From: Candidatus Anaerobiospirillum pullicola
GTDB taxonomy: Bacteria; Pseudomonadota; Gammaproteobacteria; Enterobacterales; Succinivibrionaceae
Length of the DNA stretch: 39,756 nucleotides
Direction of reading: 5' to 3'
NCBI GenBank assembly: GCA_018884035.1
Contig: JAHLFE010000187.1
Coordinates: forward strand, 1 to 39,756
In this document: one piece after another, positions 1 to 7,625 of the stretch
Position numbering within the stretch: the stretch's first letter is position 1
Layout of the letters: every line of letters begins with the position of its first letter
The notes under the pieces: model-generated
Database searches by the model: none
Told to the model about the DNA's origin: nothing
What the model saw: only the letters and a program-made list of their open reading frames with translations
Translations under genes and position numbers: made by a program

Positions 1-308
1 AAAAAAAAAAAAACAAAAAAAAAAGCACGACTTTCGCGCTTGAATCACGAGTTTTGAGGAGCTAGGCGCACGAGTGAGTGCCGGTGCGTATGCGTGGCGG
101 GTCTGGGGGCAGCTTGCATGTGGCACGAGAGTGCACAAGTGGCGAAAGGAGCCGTGCGCTCGGCAAGTGGTTTGAGCTCAGGGAAGCAGGGCAGCGAAAC
201 TGTGAGGGACCGAGAGCGTGTGCGCGTGTGAGGTCGTTGTGGATAGGCAGTGGCAACGTCGGGCCGCTAACCGAAGCAGCCTCCGCCGCTGAAAAAGGGC
301 TAAGTCGT

Positions 309-427
309 CAATCGCGCTATAAGCCGTCAAAAACCGCTGTTTTAGCCACATCGTTTTTTCAGCGACTGTAATCACGTTTAAAGCGTCGATCGCTCTCTTT
401 GCTGCGTTTTTCGTGGCAATGCGTGCG
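309..427 (-). repeat. 119-bp duplicated segment, copy 1
   Basis: This segment recurs in the same orientation at 696-814 with the same length and only scattered substitutions. On the minus strand both copies stay open and encode similar peptides around ITVAEKT and WLKQRFLT, so the duplicated sequence was probably coding. In copy 1 the minus-strand frame runs on from about 555 to 178 but has only a TTG-type start. I read it as a fragment of an unidentified gene or mobile element. Confidence 0.7.
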
Positions 428-695
428 TTATAGCGGTATTCGAGATGATCAATCTTCTCCAGTTCATTTGAGAGCTTGTTTAGCTGTGCCCCGATGTGGC
501 CTTGCTCTGAGCAATCAGAGATTCCGACCGACTGTGCAGCATCGCTGTAGCTCAACTGGGTGCAACATCATGATGCTTTGCTGGCACAGGACAGCAGGCA
601 AGTCTCAGCAGGGAGCTCCTGTGTAAGGTTGCGAGCGCGTATTACGAGTACGCTTTCTTGCTGGCCAATCATGTGACTGAAAAGAGCTCTAACCA

Positions 696-814
696 CAATC
701 GCGCTGTAATCCGTCAAAAACCGCTGTTTTAGCCACGCCGTTTTTTCAGCGACTGTAATCATGTCAGAAGCGCTGATCGCTCTATTTGCTGTGTTTTTAT
801 GGGCAATGCGTGCG
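696..814 (-). repeat. 119-bp duplicated segment, copy 2
   Basis: Second copy of the segment at 309-427, about 390 bp away and in the same orientation. The shared minus-strand peptide (ITVAEKTAWLKQRFLTDYSA) differs from copy 1 by a few residues, and the flanking sequences are unrelated. Confidence 0.7.
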
Positions 815-1020
815 CTTTAGAGACAGGCATCACTAGTTAGCCACTAAGAGAGGCAATGGTGCCCGCCTTGCGTAGACAGCCAAGCAGGAGGAGCATCTCA
901 AGGGAGTCCCACACATGGATAGCAACCTTTGGTGCGCTGCAGCTTTAGGGTGCTGGGATGAGCTGAACTGAGCTCAAATTGCGCGTGAAACTTTTTGCAC
1001 GAGGCCAACCCTGTTACCAC

Positions 1021-1060
1021 ATAACTCCTAAGCAGAGTGATAACTCTGCTTAGGAGTTAT
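1021..1060. repeat. Perfect 18-bp hairpin with 4-nt loop
   Basis: ATAACTCCTAAGCAGAGT at 1021-1038 is the exact reverse complement of 1043-1060, with loop GATA. No U-tract follows on either strand, so it is not a classical Rho-independent terminator. It could be an extragenic palindrome, a protein site or a transposon end. Confidence 0.75.
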
Positions 1061-1116
1061 ATATTCTTATTCTTAAGACCACTCCAAAAGCCTGTACGAA
1101 TGCGGCTTTGCGAAGA

Positions 1117-1290
1117 GGAACTGTTCCGAACAGTTCCGTATCGTTATAGGAACAGTTCGGAACTATTCCTTATTGTTCCACGCTGTTCCTTATTGTTTCA
1201 CGCCCATTTCTATGCCGTTATACACACCGTTTCACACTGTTTCATATTGTTTCTTATTGTTTCACATAGTTTGCTGCACTGTTCCTAAAG
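1117..1290. repeat. Iteron-like array: GGAAC-type palindromes followed by 10-bp-phased TGTTYC repeats
   Basis: Two near-palindromes built from GGAACWGTTCC lie at 1117-1137 and 1149-1169. From about 1161 to 1270 a degenerate unit TGTTYCNNNN recurs roughly every 10 bp, with one phase shift near 1205-1225. One-helical-turn spacing is what a cooperative DNA-binding protein would use. The array sits about 0.5 kb upstream of the helicase and primase genes, so an origin/iteron or operator role is possible but unproven. The overlapping plus-strand open frame is explained by the repeat itself. Confidence 0.5.
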
Positions 1291-1560
1291 ACCAACCAAA
1301 ACTTCTATCTTTTCTTTGAGTTTTGTAGACAGTGTACCAACAATACTATCTTGAATCATCGCACAGAGCATGCAGTACAGTGTCGCCCCTATTCCATGCA
1401 AAAAGCTGATATTTATCGGCGTTAGTGCCATGCTGTAGCAATAGCTCTGAGCCAATCGACTCATCCTGATTCAGTTTGCTTACTTGCAATCTCATAGCGA
1501 TCCCCTGTTGGTCACACTAAACGTCATCACATGAGACCCCATGACCGACCGCAGAGAGGT

Positions 1561-1588
1561 GATGATGATGATGATGATGATGATGATG
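1561..1588. repeat. GAT trinucleotide microsatellite
   Basis: About nine uninterrupted GAT units, about 60 bp before the possible GTG start at 1650 of the first helicase frame. Such tracts can vary in length by slippage. No gene is clearly controlled by it here. Confidence 0.8.
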
Positions 1589-1649
1589 CATTGAGTAATG
1601 CATACCTGCATGTGATCAGTAAAGTAGGTCTCAGGAAATTACTCCACAG

Positions 1650-2285
1650 GTGCCAAGCTCACTTTTACAGCCACTTTACTCATGGAGGCAACTGCCTCGC
1701 AGCGAGCAAGAGTTCTTTTTGCTGCGCAATCGCGAGCTTAACGCTAAATCCATGGCAGTAGCTAACTTGGCTCCAACACCTTTGCTCAAGAGTGATTACT
1801 ACCGTGATACCTCTGTTCCGTCCATGCAGCTACAAGTATCCGTAAGCGCCTCTGAGTGGACAGGCCGTATGGCCTATCAGCAAGAGGCCGAGGCTGTTTT
1901 TAGTGACGTACAGACAGCTCAAATCTTCGGTGCCTATACCAATGAGCTCTCAAGCAGCTACAGTCATCAATTTCAGGTACTCGCTGCCCTCAATAGCGCC
2001 CTCAAGCGCTACTGGGGAAAACAGCTGGCAGCCTTAGGCCAAACTAAGGCCGAAGAGGCGACAGCAGTAACAGAAGCATCAGGGGCGGGCGCTGCTAAGT
2101 CTAAGGCAAAGGAGCTCTACTCATGGCGTGATGTCTCGGTGCAGATTCCTTACAGCCACTTAGCTAAAGAGGCGCTGGACAATGCTGATAGCGGCGTAGA
2201 GATGTGCGAGGCTCTCATTGAAATGGCACCCCAAGCGAGCTCAAAGACTACCAGCAGTTTGTCATTGCCCACGCTCAAGACTTAG
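1650..2285 (+). pseudogene. N-terminal part of DnaB-like helicase, frameshifted from its C-terminal part
   Basis: This frame encodes a helical N-terminal region of about 190 residues before the frame breaks. GTG at 1650 and ATG at 1752 are both possible starts and neither has a strong ribosome binding site. Near 2226-2234 the homology leaves this frame: the residues before the break (EALIEMAP) and those in the next frame (SELKDYQQF) together align with one continuous stretch of the paralogue at 14635-16626 (SEVFSSVSPEALQEYKLW). The break falls in a run of four C residues; one extra C would restore a single reading frame of roughly 590-630 aa, close to the 663 aa of the paralogue. The tail read in this frame after about 2234 is therefore out of frame. 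A sequencing error or a recent one-base deletion are both possible. A linker in this part carries the dispersed GC-rich 13-mer (2081-2093). Confidence 0.6.
2081..2093 (-). repeat. Dispersed GC-rich 13-mer (AGCGCCCGCCCCT), copy 1
   Basis: Exact copy, reading AGGGGCGGGCGCT on the plus strand. It lies inside the N-terminal linker of the first DnaB-like gene and encodes Gly/Ala-rich residues. The bases beyond it read CTTAGC in the motif orientation, matching the extended consensus TTAGC-AGCGCCCGCCCCT. Confidence 0.8.
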
Positions 2286-2290
2286 CGTGT

Positions 2291-3532
2291 GTGCCGCAAG
2301 CGTGGCAAGCTCTCACCCAAGCGCTCATCGAGCACTGTAAAAGCGGTGTGACATTGTCTCGCTCGAGCTTTGCCCAAGCACTGGCCTTCTTACCTGAGAA
2401 TGATGGGGCTGTAGCTCAGTGGGAGCAACTGCAAAAGGTGCACTCCTTTACCTGCCTTACCTTGACGCAGTGTGCCGAGATTCTGCAGCAAATCTTGGTG
2501 TTCATGGGCAAAGTCCAAATGTGGATAAACCTCTTTGGTCTTACTGTCTGCAACATCAAAAAGTCTTACGACGAGACGCAAAACAACCTCATGACGCTGC
2601 TTAATGCGCACCCGCTTAACAACCGGCAGCACAGCGCAGCCACGGAAGAGGACTATCGTGAGGCCTTTGCTCACCGTAATGACAAGAAGTACATCTCCAC
2701 CGGCCATAAGTACTTGGATGCCATCATCCATGGCTATTACCTCGGTGGTGTTTCCATTCTTGCTGCTTACTCGGGCACGGGCAAAACGTGGTTTGGTATT
2801 GACGCCGCCGTGCACGCCTTACAGCAAGGCCTGCGTGTAGGGTTCTTCTTCACAGAGATGTCGCTTGACAGCATGCATGAGCGCTTGTTGCAGTACCTCC
2901 TCAATTGCGATTACCAGACTTTGCACAAGGTGGTACCAGAAAAGGCGCTGCATTTGGCTTTAGACCTAATTTGCTCTTGGAGCAAAGACAAAAGCACGGG
3001 CCCGCACTTTAACCTCTATTGTCCAAGCAGCAACTTAGATCGCATCTCGATTGAGATGATTGAACAGGAAGTCACGACAGCGGCAGCCAGTGAGCGTGGC
3101 TTTGATTTCATCGTCGTTGACTACCTGCAAGACGTGGAAAACAACACCTGCAAAGATGCGGAGGTCTACAAGCGTTACCTCAATAGCATGCGCCGTTTGG
3201 TGAGCCTGTGCATCAAGTTCAAATGCGCCATCTTGCTTTTGGCGCAAATGCGTCCTAGCGATCACTCTTACTCATCTGGCCAGCCGAGCCTCTATGAGAT
3301 TGCTGAGGGCTCGTATGTAGTAAACAGCGCGCAAGCTGTGATGTTTCTCCGTAATTGCAAAGTGCAGAGCAGAGGCAAAGGCAAGAGCCAAGAGCAAGAG
3401 ACTGATGACAAGCTGGAGACGTACTTACAGGTGGTGAAGAACAGAGCTGGCTCAGCTTTGAGCACCTCCAAGCTCAAGTGCACCCGCTCGGCCGGTTCGC
3501 ACTTCACTTTTGTGCCTGAGAACAGCTACTAG
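2291..3532 (+). CDS. DnaB-type replicative helicase ATPase domain (C-terminal part of frameshifted gene)
   Basis: RecA-fold ATPase of the DnaB type. Walker A is SGTGKT near residues 161-166, followed by the DnaB-like strand FFFTEMSLDSMHERLL. Walker B is FIVVDYLQD, then the ILLLAQM strand and the DnaB-like end EIAEGSYVVNSAQAVMFLRN and VVKNRAGS. The GTG at 2291 is only the first usable start in this frame, which is open from 2222. Homology to the paralogue continues upstream through 2222-2290, so I consider this the C-terminal two thirds of one gene with the frame at 1650-2285. The likely role is ATP-driven DNA unwinding at a replication fork, together with the primase that starts 190 bp downstream. 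The ATPase motifs look intact. Confidence 0.75.
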   Translation: MPQAWQALTQALIEHCKSGVTLSRSSFAQALAFLPENDGAVAQWEQLQKVHSFTCLTLTQCAEILQQILVFMGKVQMWINLFGLTVCNIKKSYDETQNNLMTLLNAHPLNNRQHSAATEEDYREAFAHRNDKKYISTGHKYLDAIIHGYYLGGVSILAAYSGTGKTWFGIDAAVHALQQGLRVGFFFTEMSLDSMHERLLQYLLNCDYQTLHKVVPEKALHLALDLICSWSKDKSTGPHFNLYCPSSNLDRISIEMIEQEVTTAAASERGFDFIVVDYLQDVENNTCKDAEVYKRYLNSMRRLVSLCIKFKCAILLLAQMRPSDHSYSSGQPSLYEIAEGSYVVNSAQAVMFLRNCKVQSRGKGKSQEQETDDKLETYLQVVKNRAGSALSTSKLKCTRSAGSHFTFVPENSY

Positions 3533-3720
3533 CTTGTAGCTTCCACAGTAGCGACAGCACCGCATTCCACGTGTCAGTACATCTGAGCTGTGTCAGTACA
3601 GCTGGTTTCAAGCTGGCATGTACACAGTGCGGCTGCTGTTGCTGCGGTTAATCGTCATCCCGCCTTGATTCCAAGAAGCGCTGCTTCCTGTGCGCATCAA
3701 GCTTAGTAAGGAAAGCTACC

Positions 3721-4647
3721 ATGTGGCGTCTACAAGATCTGCCAAACGCTCAAGGCCAGCCGTGCACTGCTGCCGATCTCCAGTCTTACCTGCTGCTCAC
3801 CAATCAGCGTATGCATGAGCATGGCTGGGCAGTGATTGGCTCACAAGGCAAGCTGCCTAACCTGCACCCATGGAAAGAGTGCAGCGCCAACGACCTGTAC
3901 AGTCTTGCTATTGCCAACCTGCAAAGAGGCAAAGCCAACAGCCTCACCCTGCGTCTTGCAGATACCGGCACCATTGCCCTTGATTGTGACTTTCGTGACC
4001 CACACCTTATGCAGCGCTTTACTGAGGCGCTTGGCTGTTACTTGGGCCTTGAACCATCGGAGCTGTTTACCTGCCACGGCAAAAAGGGCGGCAAACTCTT
4101 TTTTCAGCTGCTGGTGCAGCAAAGCCCCACGCTGCACATCCCGCGCAGCTTAGGGGTGCCTGTGTATACGCAGGGACATGCGAGTGATAACGACTTTAAA
4201 CAGGAGCTTGAGGTTAAACACGACCTCAGTACCTTTGCTGGCGTGTACGGTGCCGTCAATGGCAGCACCATTGTTTATGGCCCTTACGCGCACTATGCCT
4301 ACATTGCTGACGCAACCCCAGAGCAACTGCCAACTATCACGTATGAAAGCTTGCTGCGCATCGAGGGGCTGTATCGGCGCGTGCTCCTTGAGCAGGGCTT
4401 TGTGGATGACAAAGGCTGTGACCTCCTCATGGACAGAGACTTAGAGCTTATCAAGGGCTGTGTGGCCTTTTGTTACCAGCGAGTGGTAGCGCGCTATGGG
4501 ACAGACTCTGCGGCCATCTCTGCATACTTGCGCAGTGATGACTTTAACCAGATGGTCGTGCCTTTTTTGGACTACCTGGGATTGCGCTTAGGCATTGCCG
4601 CCATTGTGCTATGCTTTGGTCTCGGGGTAGCCGCTGCCAAACAGTAA
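3721..4647 (+). CDS. Prim-pol (AEP) type primase-like protein, possibly truncated by an in-frame TAA
   Basis: Resembles the N-terminal bifunctional DNA primase/polymerase domain. GWAVIGSQGK near residues 35-44 precedes a strand with paired acidic residues TIALDCDF (metal-binding motif I). A CHGKKGGKLFF segment follows (motif II region), then ELEVKHD and the VYGPYAHY segment typical of these proteins. The start is supported by AAGGAAAG about 5 nt before ATG. It would make primers, and lies directly after the DnaB-like helicase on the same strand, which suggests a replication module of a plasmid or integrated element. The stop at 4645-4647 is suspicious: the same frame stays open with coding-like codons to 4881. 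Family assignment is from motifs only and is moderately secure. Confidence 0.6.
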   Translation: MWRLQDLPNAQGQPCTAADLQSYLLLTNQRMHEHGWAVIGSQGKLPNLHPWKECSANDLYSLAIANLQRGKANSLTLRLADTGTIALDCDFRDPHLMQRFTEALGCYLGLEPSELFTCHGKKGGKLFFQLLVQQSPTLHIPRSLGVPVYTQGHASDNDFKQELEVKHDLSTFAGVYGAVNGSTIVYGPYAHYAYIADATPEQLPTITYESLLRIEGLYRRVLLEQGFVDDKGCDLLMDRDLELIKGCVAFCYQRVVARYGTDSAAISAYLRSDDFNQMVVPFLDYLGLRLGIAAIVLCFGLGVAAAKQ

Positions 4648-4881
4648 CAACGGCTCTCCCTTTTGCCTGAGTGGTTTGCCAAGACTATGTACCAGCCTCA
4701 AGAGTGTCAGCGGCTGTGCGCTCACTTCTGCGCTTGCATCCAAGGTGATGTACAGAACCTGCGCCAGCGGGAGCTCAAGCTGAAGCTAAAAGACGATCTG
4801 CGCTGTGCTGATCCCTGTGAGTACTACCAGCGTGTGCTGCTTAAGGAACGCATACAGCGCCAGCTGGGCTTTGCCATGTAG
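4648..4881 (+). pseudogene. In-frame continuation of the primase-like gene after a TAA stop
   Basis: The frame of the primase continues without another stop from 4648 to the TAG at 4881 (77 codons). It encodes a charged helical segment (RQRELKLKLKDDLR, YYQRVLLKERIQRQ). There is no ATG or ribosome binding site of its own; only a TTG at 4663. The simplest reading is a 386-aa gene interrupted by a nonsense change at 4645. Alternatively the gene genuinely ends there and this is chance open sequence. Confidence 0.45.
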
Positions 4882-5177
4882 TACGTCATCTTGAGCACTG
4901 GTGCCGCTCGCCTTAAAGCGCTGGTAAGAGCAATGAAAGGTGACGATGATGGTGACTGGCGGTGACTTGAGCATTTACAGCGCCCGCCCCTGTTAGCGCA
5001 CCGGTTGAACTCCGAGAAAGATCTTTATCGGAAAAACAGGTGAAACAGACTGCCCCAACCACTCTGGGTAGAGTTGATGGGGCTCCCTAATGTCCTCAGA
5101 GCTGTCGCTACCGCTATCGCTAAGGCAGCAGCCGTTAAGTTGAGCATGGCAACTCCCTGCTCCTCTCGGGATATGGG
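4882..5177. other. Intergenic, carries one dispersed 13-mer
   Basis: No credible gene seen. It contains an exact copy of the GC-rich 13-mer at 4979-4991 and separates the plus-strand primase from the minus-strand beta-lactamase remnant. Confidence 0.6.
4979..4991 (+). repeat. Dispersed GC-rich 13-mer, copy 2
   Basis: Exact AGCGCCCGCCCCT in intergenic sequence, preceded by TTAC, in line with the extended consensus. Confidence 0.8.
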
Positions 5178-5468
5178 CTATAGCTTGAGCTCTTGTTCGG
5201 CCAACAGCTCCGTAAATACAGTAGCGACCACCTGCTGTAAGACCTCATTGCTTGCTGCAATGGTCTGCTCTTTTTCACCTACGATGTTTTTGGCACAAGC
5301 TGCAACCACCCAGCTTTGCTCATTAATACGGACTAAGGCCAGATCATTGACCGCGATACGCTGTCCTTGAGCGTTAGTGCCACCTAAGCCCGTTTTGTCA
5401 TACACTGCGTAACGCCCTTGCTGTTTTAACTTCTCGGCAGCGGCACTGTCCTTGAGAAGGCGTTCCCG
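5178..5468 (-). pseudogene. C-terminal remnant of a class A beta-lactamase-fold serine hydrolase
   Basis: The minus-strand frame reads YDKTGLGG, the KTG box of serine beta-lactamases and penicillin-binding-like hydrolases. It continues with VNDLALVRI, where the family has the NDIAVI strand, then a closing helix. Only about 95 codons remain. A TAA at 5469-5471 closes the frame upstream, and neither the SxxK nor the SDN motif is found in the following 250 bp. The GTG at 5405 gives a start only inside the KTG strand, so this cannot be an active enzyme. It is most likely a deletion remnant next to the incoming restriction genes. Confidence 0.6.
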
Positions 5469-5749
5469 TTAAAGATTTACTGCTGTAAATGATCTCCCCA
5501 TGTATCTTACCCACAAGCCGATCTACGCTCAAAAGAGCGTGTCAGTAGATATAACGCACCTTCTATGCCTTGTCGTGTAAAGTTCGCGTTATATGTGCAG
5601 CTGACACTCTTGGCCTGCTTATCCCCACTCTTACGAGTGGGGTATGCGCAGGCCCCCATCAGATCAATATTGGCGGCTACAAGTAGCTGCACAGAACCAC
5701 CACTATCAAGACCAGTGCTACGTGCTACGTAAGGTCTGCAAGATAGCCC
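5469..5749. other. Remnant DNA with large imperfect hairpins
   Basis: No intact gene. AAGAGCGTGTCAG near 5531-5543 pairs imperfectly with CTGACACTCTT near 5601-5611, and ATATAACGC with GCGTTATAT inside it. Directly after lies a compound hairpin: GGCCTGC (5612-5618) with GCAGGCC (5649-5655) enclosing CCCCACTC-TTAC-GAGTGGGG (5623-5642). These may be transcription-end or mobile-element structures; the restriction operon, transcribed leftward, ends at 5750. Confidence 0.5.
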
Positions 5750-7165
5750 TTAGGAGTTAATCTTGACCAGCTTGCCGCGAATGCTGTCCACACGGTACTG
5801 CGCAATAGTGCCGTCTAAGATGTGGTCGGCAATCTCACAAGCCGTGAGTGGGCTTACGGTAAACCACTCCTCAGGTCTGTACTTCTTTCCTGAACTATCG
5901 GTGAGCGTCACGTTGAAACGGTGTTCATTGAGAAGCTTGTGCATAAGCATCTCAAAGGTGTGGGGATCTAAGCCAAAGCACTTGTAGACGCGCACAAGGC
6001 GTACTGGGGCATAGAGGTAAGTGGAACTGTGCTCCGCGTTTCTGATGCGTTCTATTACAGGTGTAGTACAAAAGCCAATCTTCACCAATTCACTGTGCTG
6101 CAGAAATTGTGTTAGCTCAGGGCTTGTACTCAGGGTCTGCAGAATGTAGAGATAGCCTGTGGCGCGACTCTTTTCTTTAGTCTTACGCTCGCTTTGTTGC
6201 TGCTGTTCTTGCGCTTGGGCAAGGCTGAGCTTTTGCTTACACTCACGTAAAAAGCGCTCACCTCTATCAGTAACACCCTCAAAGGAGGCACTACCGCTGC
6301 TCTTCACCAAGGACTCTAAAAACGAGTAATTCCACGGCGTAATTTGGGTAGCGTTGTTGTAGACCACCTTAACACGGTAGCTGGTTTTGTGGTGATCGTC
6401 TTTAGCCTTAGCCTTATCCTGATCGTGCTCATAACTGCTGGCAACTAGCGCGAGCAGTCTATCGTTGAGGAAAAACTGCCCCACATTCAAGTGTTGTTGC
6501 CGGTAGTTTGTGACTGGATGTGTAACGAGGTCGCCACTACGCCACAGCTCAAGGCAACGAGACAGGAGTGGCTCGTAGGTAGCGTAATCAGAGCAGGCTG
6601 TTGCTTGAGCCACATCCTTTGCCCCTTTGCGTTTCTTAGCAGCGCCCCTCTCTGGCAGAAGTGCAGACTCTGAGAGAATGGGAGGTACGGCTTTAATTTC
6701 GCTAAACTTGCCACGCCTCTCGCCCTTAGCAAAGATCTGAGCAAGGATATCATCAACTGGTGGCGAAGATTGCTGCTCCGCTTTTTTATCGTTAGCAGAT
6801 GGCGCAGCAGGAGTGGTATCGGCGGCAGTGTCTACATCTTGAGGCGTTGGTGTCTCCGTTACTGGCTGCTGTGGCAATAAGGAGTAAATCTCTCGCGTCT
6901 CTTGCGGCTGCAATTTACTCAACGTATAGGCATAGCCACGCTCTTTATGATCCTGAGACTCCGCCTCTGGCAGGCGCTGGTTCGTAGCAACAAACTGCTT
7001 GAGACCTTCTTTGTGCTCTTGGCGGTGATCAATCTTTCTGCTTGTGGTAGCAGTGTTGGTTCGTGCTAACACTAGGCGCTTTAGGCGCGGATCAGCATCA
7101 ATTTCAGCAAAGATGTCCTCTAAGCTGTTCGGTTTTTTCCTTTGTGCTTGCAGTGGTGTGTTCAT
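5750..7165 (-). CDS. GIY-YIG nuclease (T5orf172 type) of the restriction-like operon
   Basis: 471 aa. The first 335 residues are charged and low in recognisable motifs. The last 135 form a T5orf172/MUG113-type GIY-YIG domain: GYLYIL at 337 (the GIY strand), VKIGF at 361 (the YIG strand), catalytic-arginine helix VIERIRNAEHSS, YLYAPVRLVRVY, the glutamate helix PHTFEMLMHKLL and the closing EEWFTVSP. Known members cut DNA in a metal-dependent way, often in restriction, phage or mobile contexts. It is the third minus-strand gene after the methyltransferase and helicase, 460 bp downstream of the helicase stop. Since the methyltransferase has lost its own nuclease site, this is my candidate for the cleaving subunit. 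The N-terminal region could bind DNA or the partners. ATG start at 7165. Confidence 0.75.
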   Translation of the reverse strand: MNTPLQAQRKKPNSLEDIFAEIDADPRLKRLVLARTNTATTSRKIDHRQEHKEGLKQFVATNQRLPEAESQDHKERGYAYTLSKLQPQETREIYSLLPQQPVTETPTPQDVDTAADTTPAAPSANDKKAEQQSSPPVDDILAQIFAKGERRGKFSEIKAVPPILSESALLPERGAAKKRKGAKDVAQATACSDYATYEPLLSRCLELWRSGDLVTHPVTNYRQQHLNVGQFFLNDRLLALVASSYEHDQDKAKAKDDHHKTSYRVKVVYNNATQITPWNYSFLESLVKSSGSASFEGVTDRGERFLRECKQKLSLAQAQEQQQQSERKTKEKSRATGYLYILQTLSTSPELTQFLQHSELVKIGFCTTPVIERIRNAEHSSTYLYAPVRLVRVYKCFGLDPHTFEMLMHKLLNEHRFNVTLTDSSGKKYRPEEWFTVSPLTACEIADHILDGTIAQYRVDSIRGKLVKINS

Positions 7166-7625
7166 GATCTAACCCTGTGGGTAAGAAACAAGCGTAAAAG
7201 GCTGTAAGGCCGGTTGCTCCTTAGTCCTTGCTCGCAGTAATTGCAGAGATAAGCTCTGTTACCTGTATGTGGGTATGTGCATTACTGGCAATGAATGAAC
7301 GACGGTCGCTATCTGGAGCGATTGACACAAATACCAAGAAATAGCACGTTCAGCCTTGTGCAACCGCACGTAAATACAGCCACCTATGGCCTATGCTTGT
7401 AGGCTGCCGCTGCACCTTACAACACCAACTTCAAGTGGTGTGAGCTGACAAACCACTCTAATGTGAGTACCTCACAACGCACCTTAAGATGACAAGACAG
7501 TTCACTGAGACGAGGGGGATGCGAGCCATTTATAGACTCAGAAACAGCGCAAGAATCAGCGTAAACTACTTTTACAGCGGTAAAATCACCCCATTTGTCT
7601 CTGTGAACAGTATGCACAACAGTGC
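7166..7625. other. 460-bp gap between helicase and GIY-YIG genes
   Basis: No convincing gene. A 66-codon minus-strand frame (7417-7617) starts 9 bp after the helicase stop but resembles nothing I know and has no clear ribosome site. The gap is long for an operon, so the nuclease may have its own promoter; I see no strong one. Confidence 0.5.

Larger units (their letters stand above)
1..1649. other. Intergenic/remnant region with repeats, no convincing intact gene
   Basis: The window opens with an A-rich homopolymer run (about 24 bases, one C). The stretch then holds a 119-bp direct duplication, an 18-bp perfect hairpin at 1021-1060, a 10-bp-phased repeat array at 1117-1290 and a GAT trinucleotide run at 1561-1588. 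Open frames here are short, use poor starts and lack recognisable domains, so I treat the region as non-coding or decayed DNA upstream of the helicase/primase module. Confidence 0.6.

Noticed and set aside
1037-1288. 83-codon plus-strand frame over the phased repeats
   Set aside because: Its Ser/Phe/Leu/Val-rich sequence is produced by the TGTTYC repeat; no start signal.
1117-1290. CRISPR array
   Set aside because: Units are about 10 bp and degenerate, without spacers of constant length and without cas genes.
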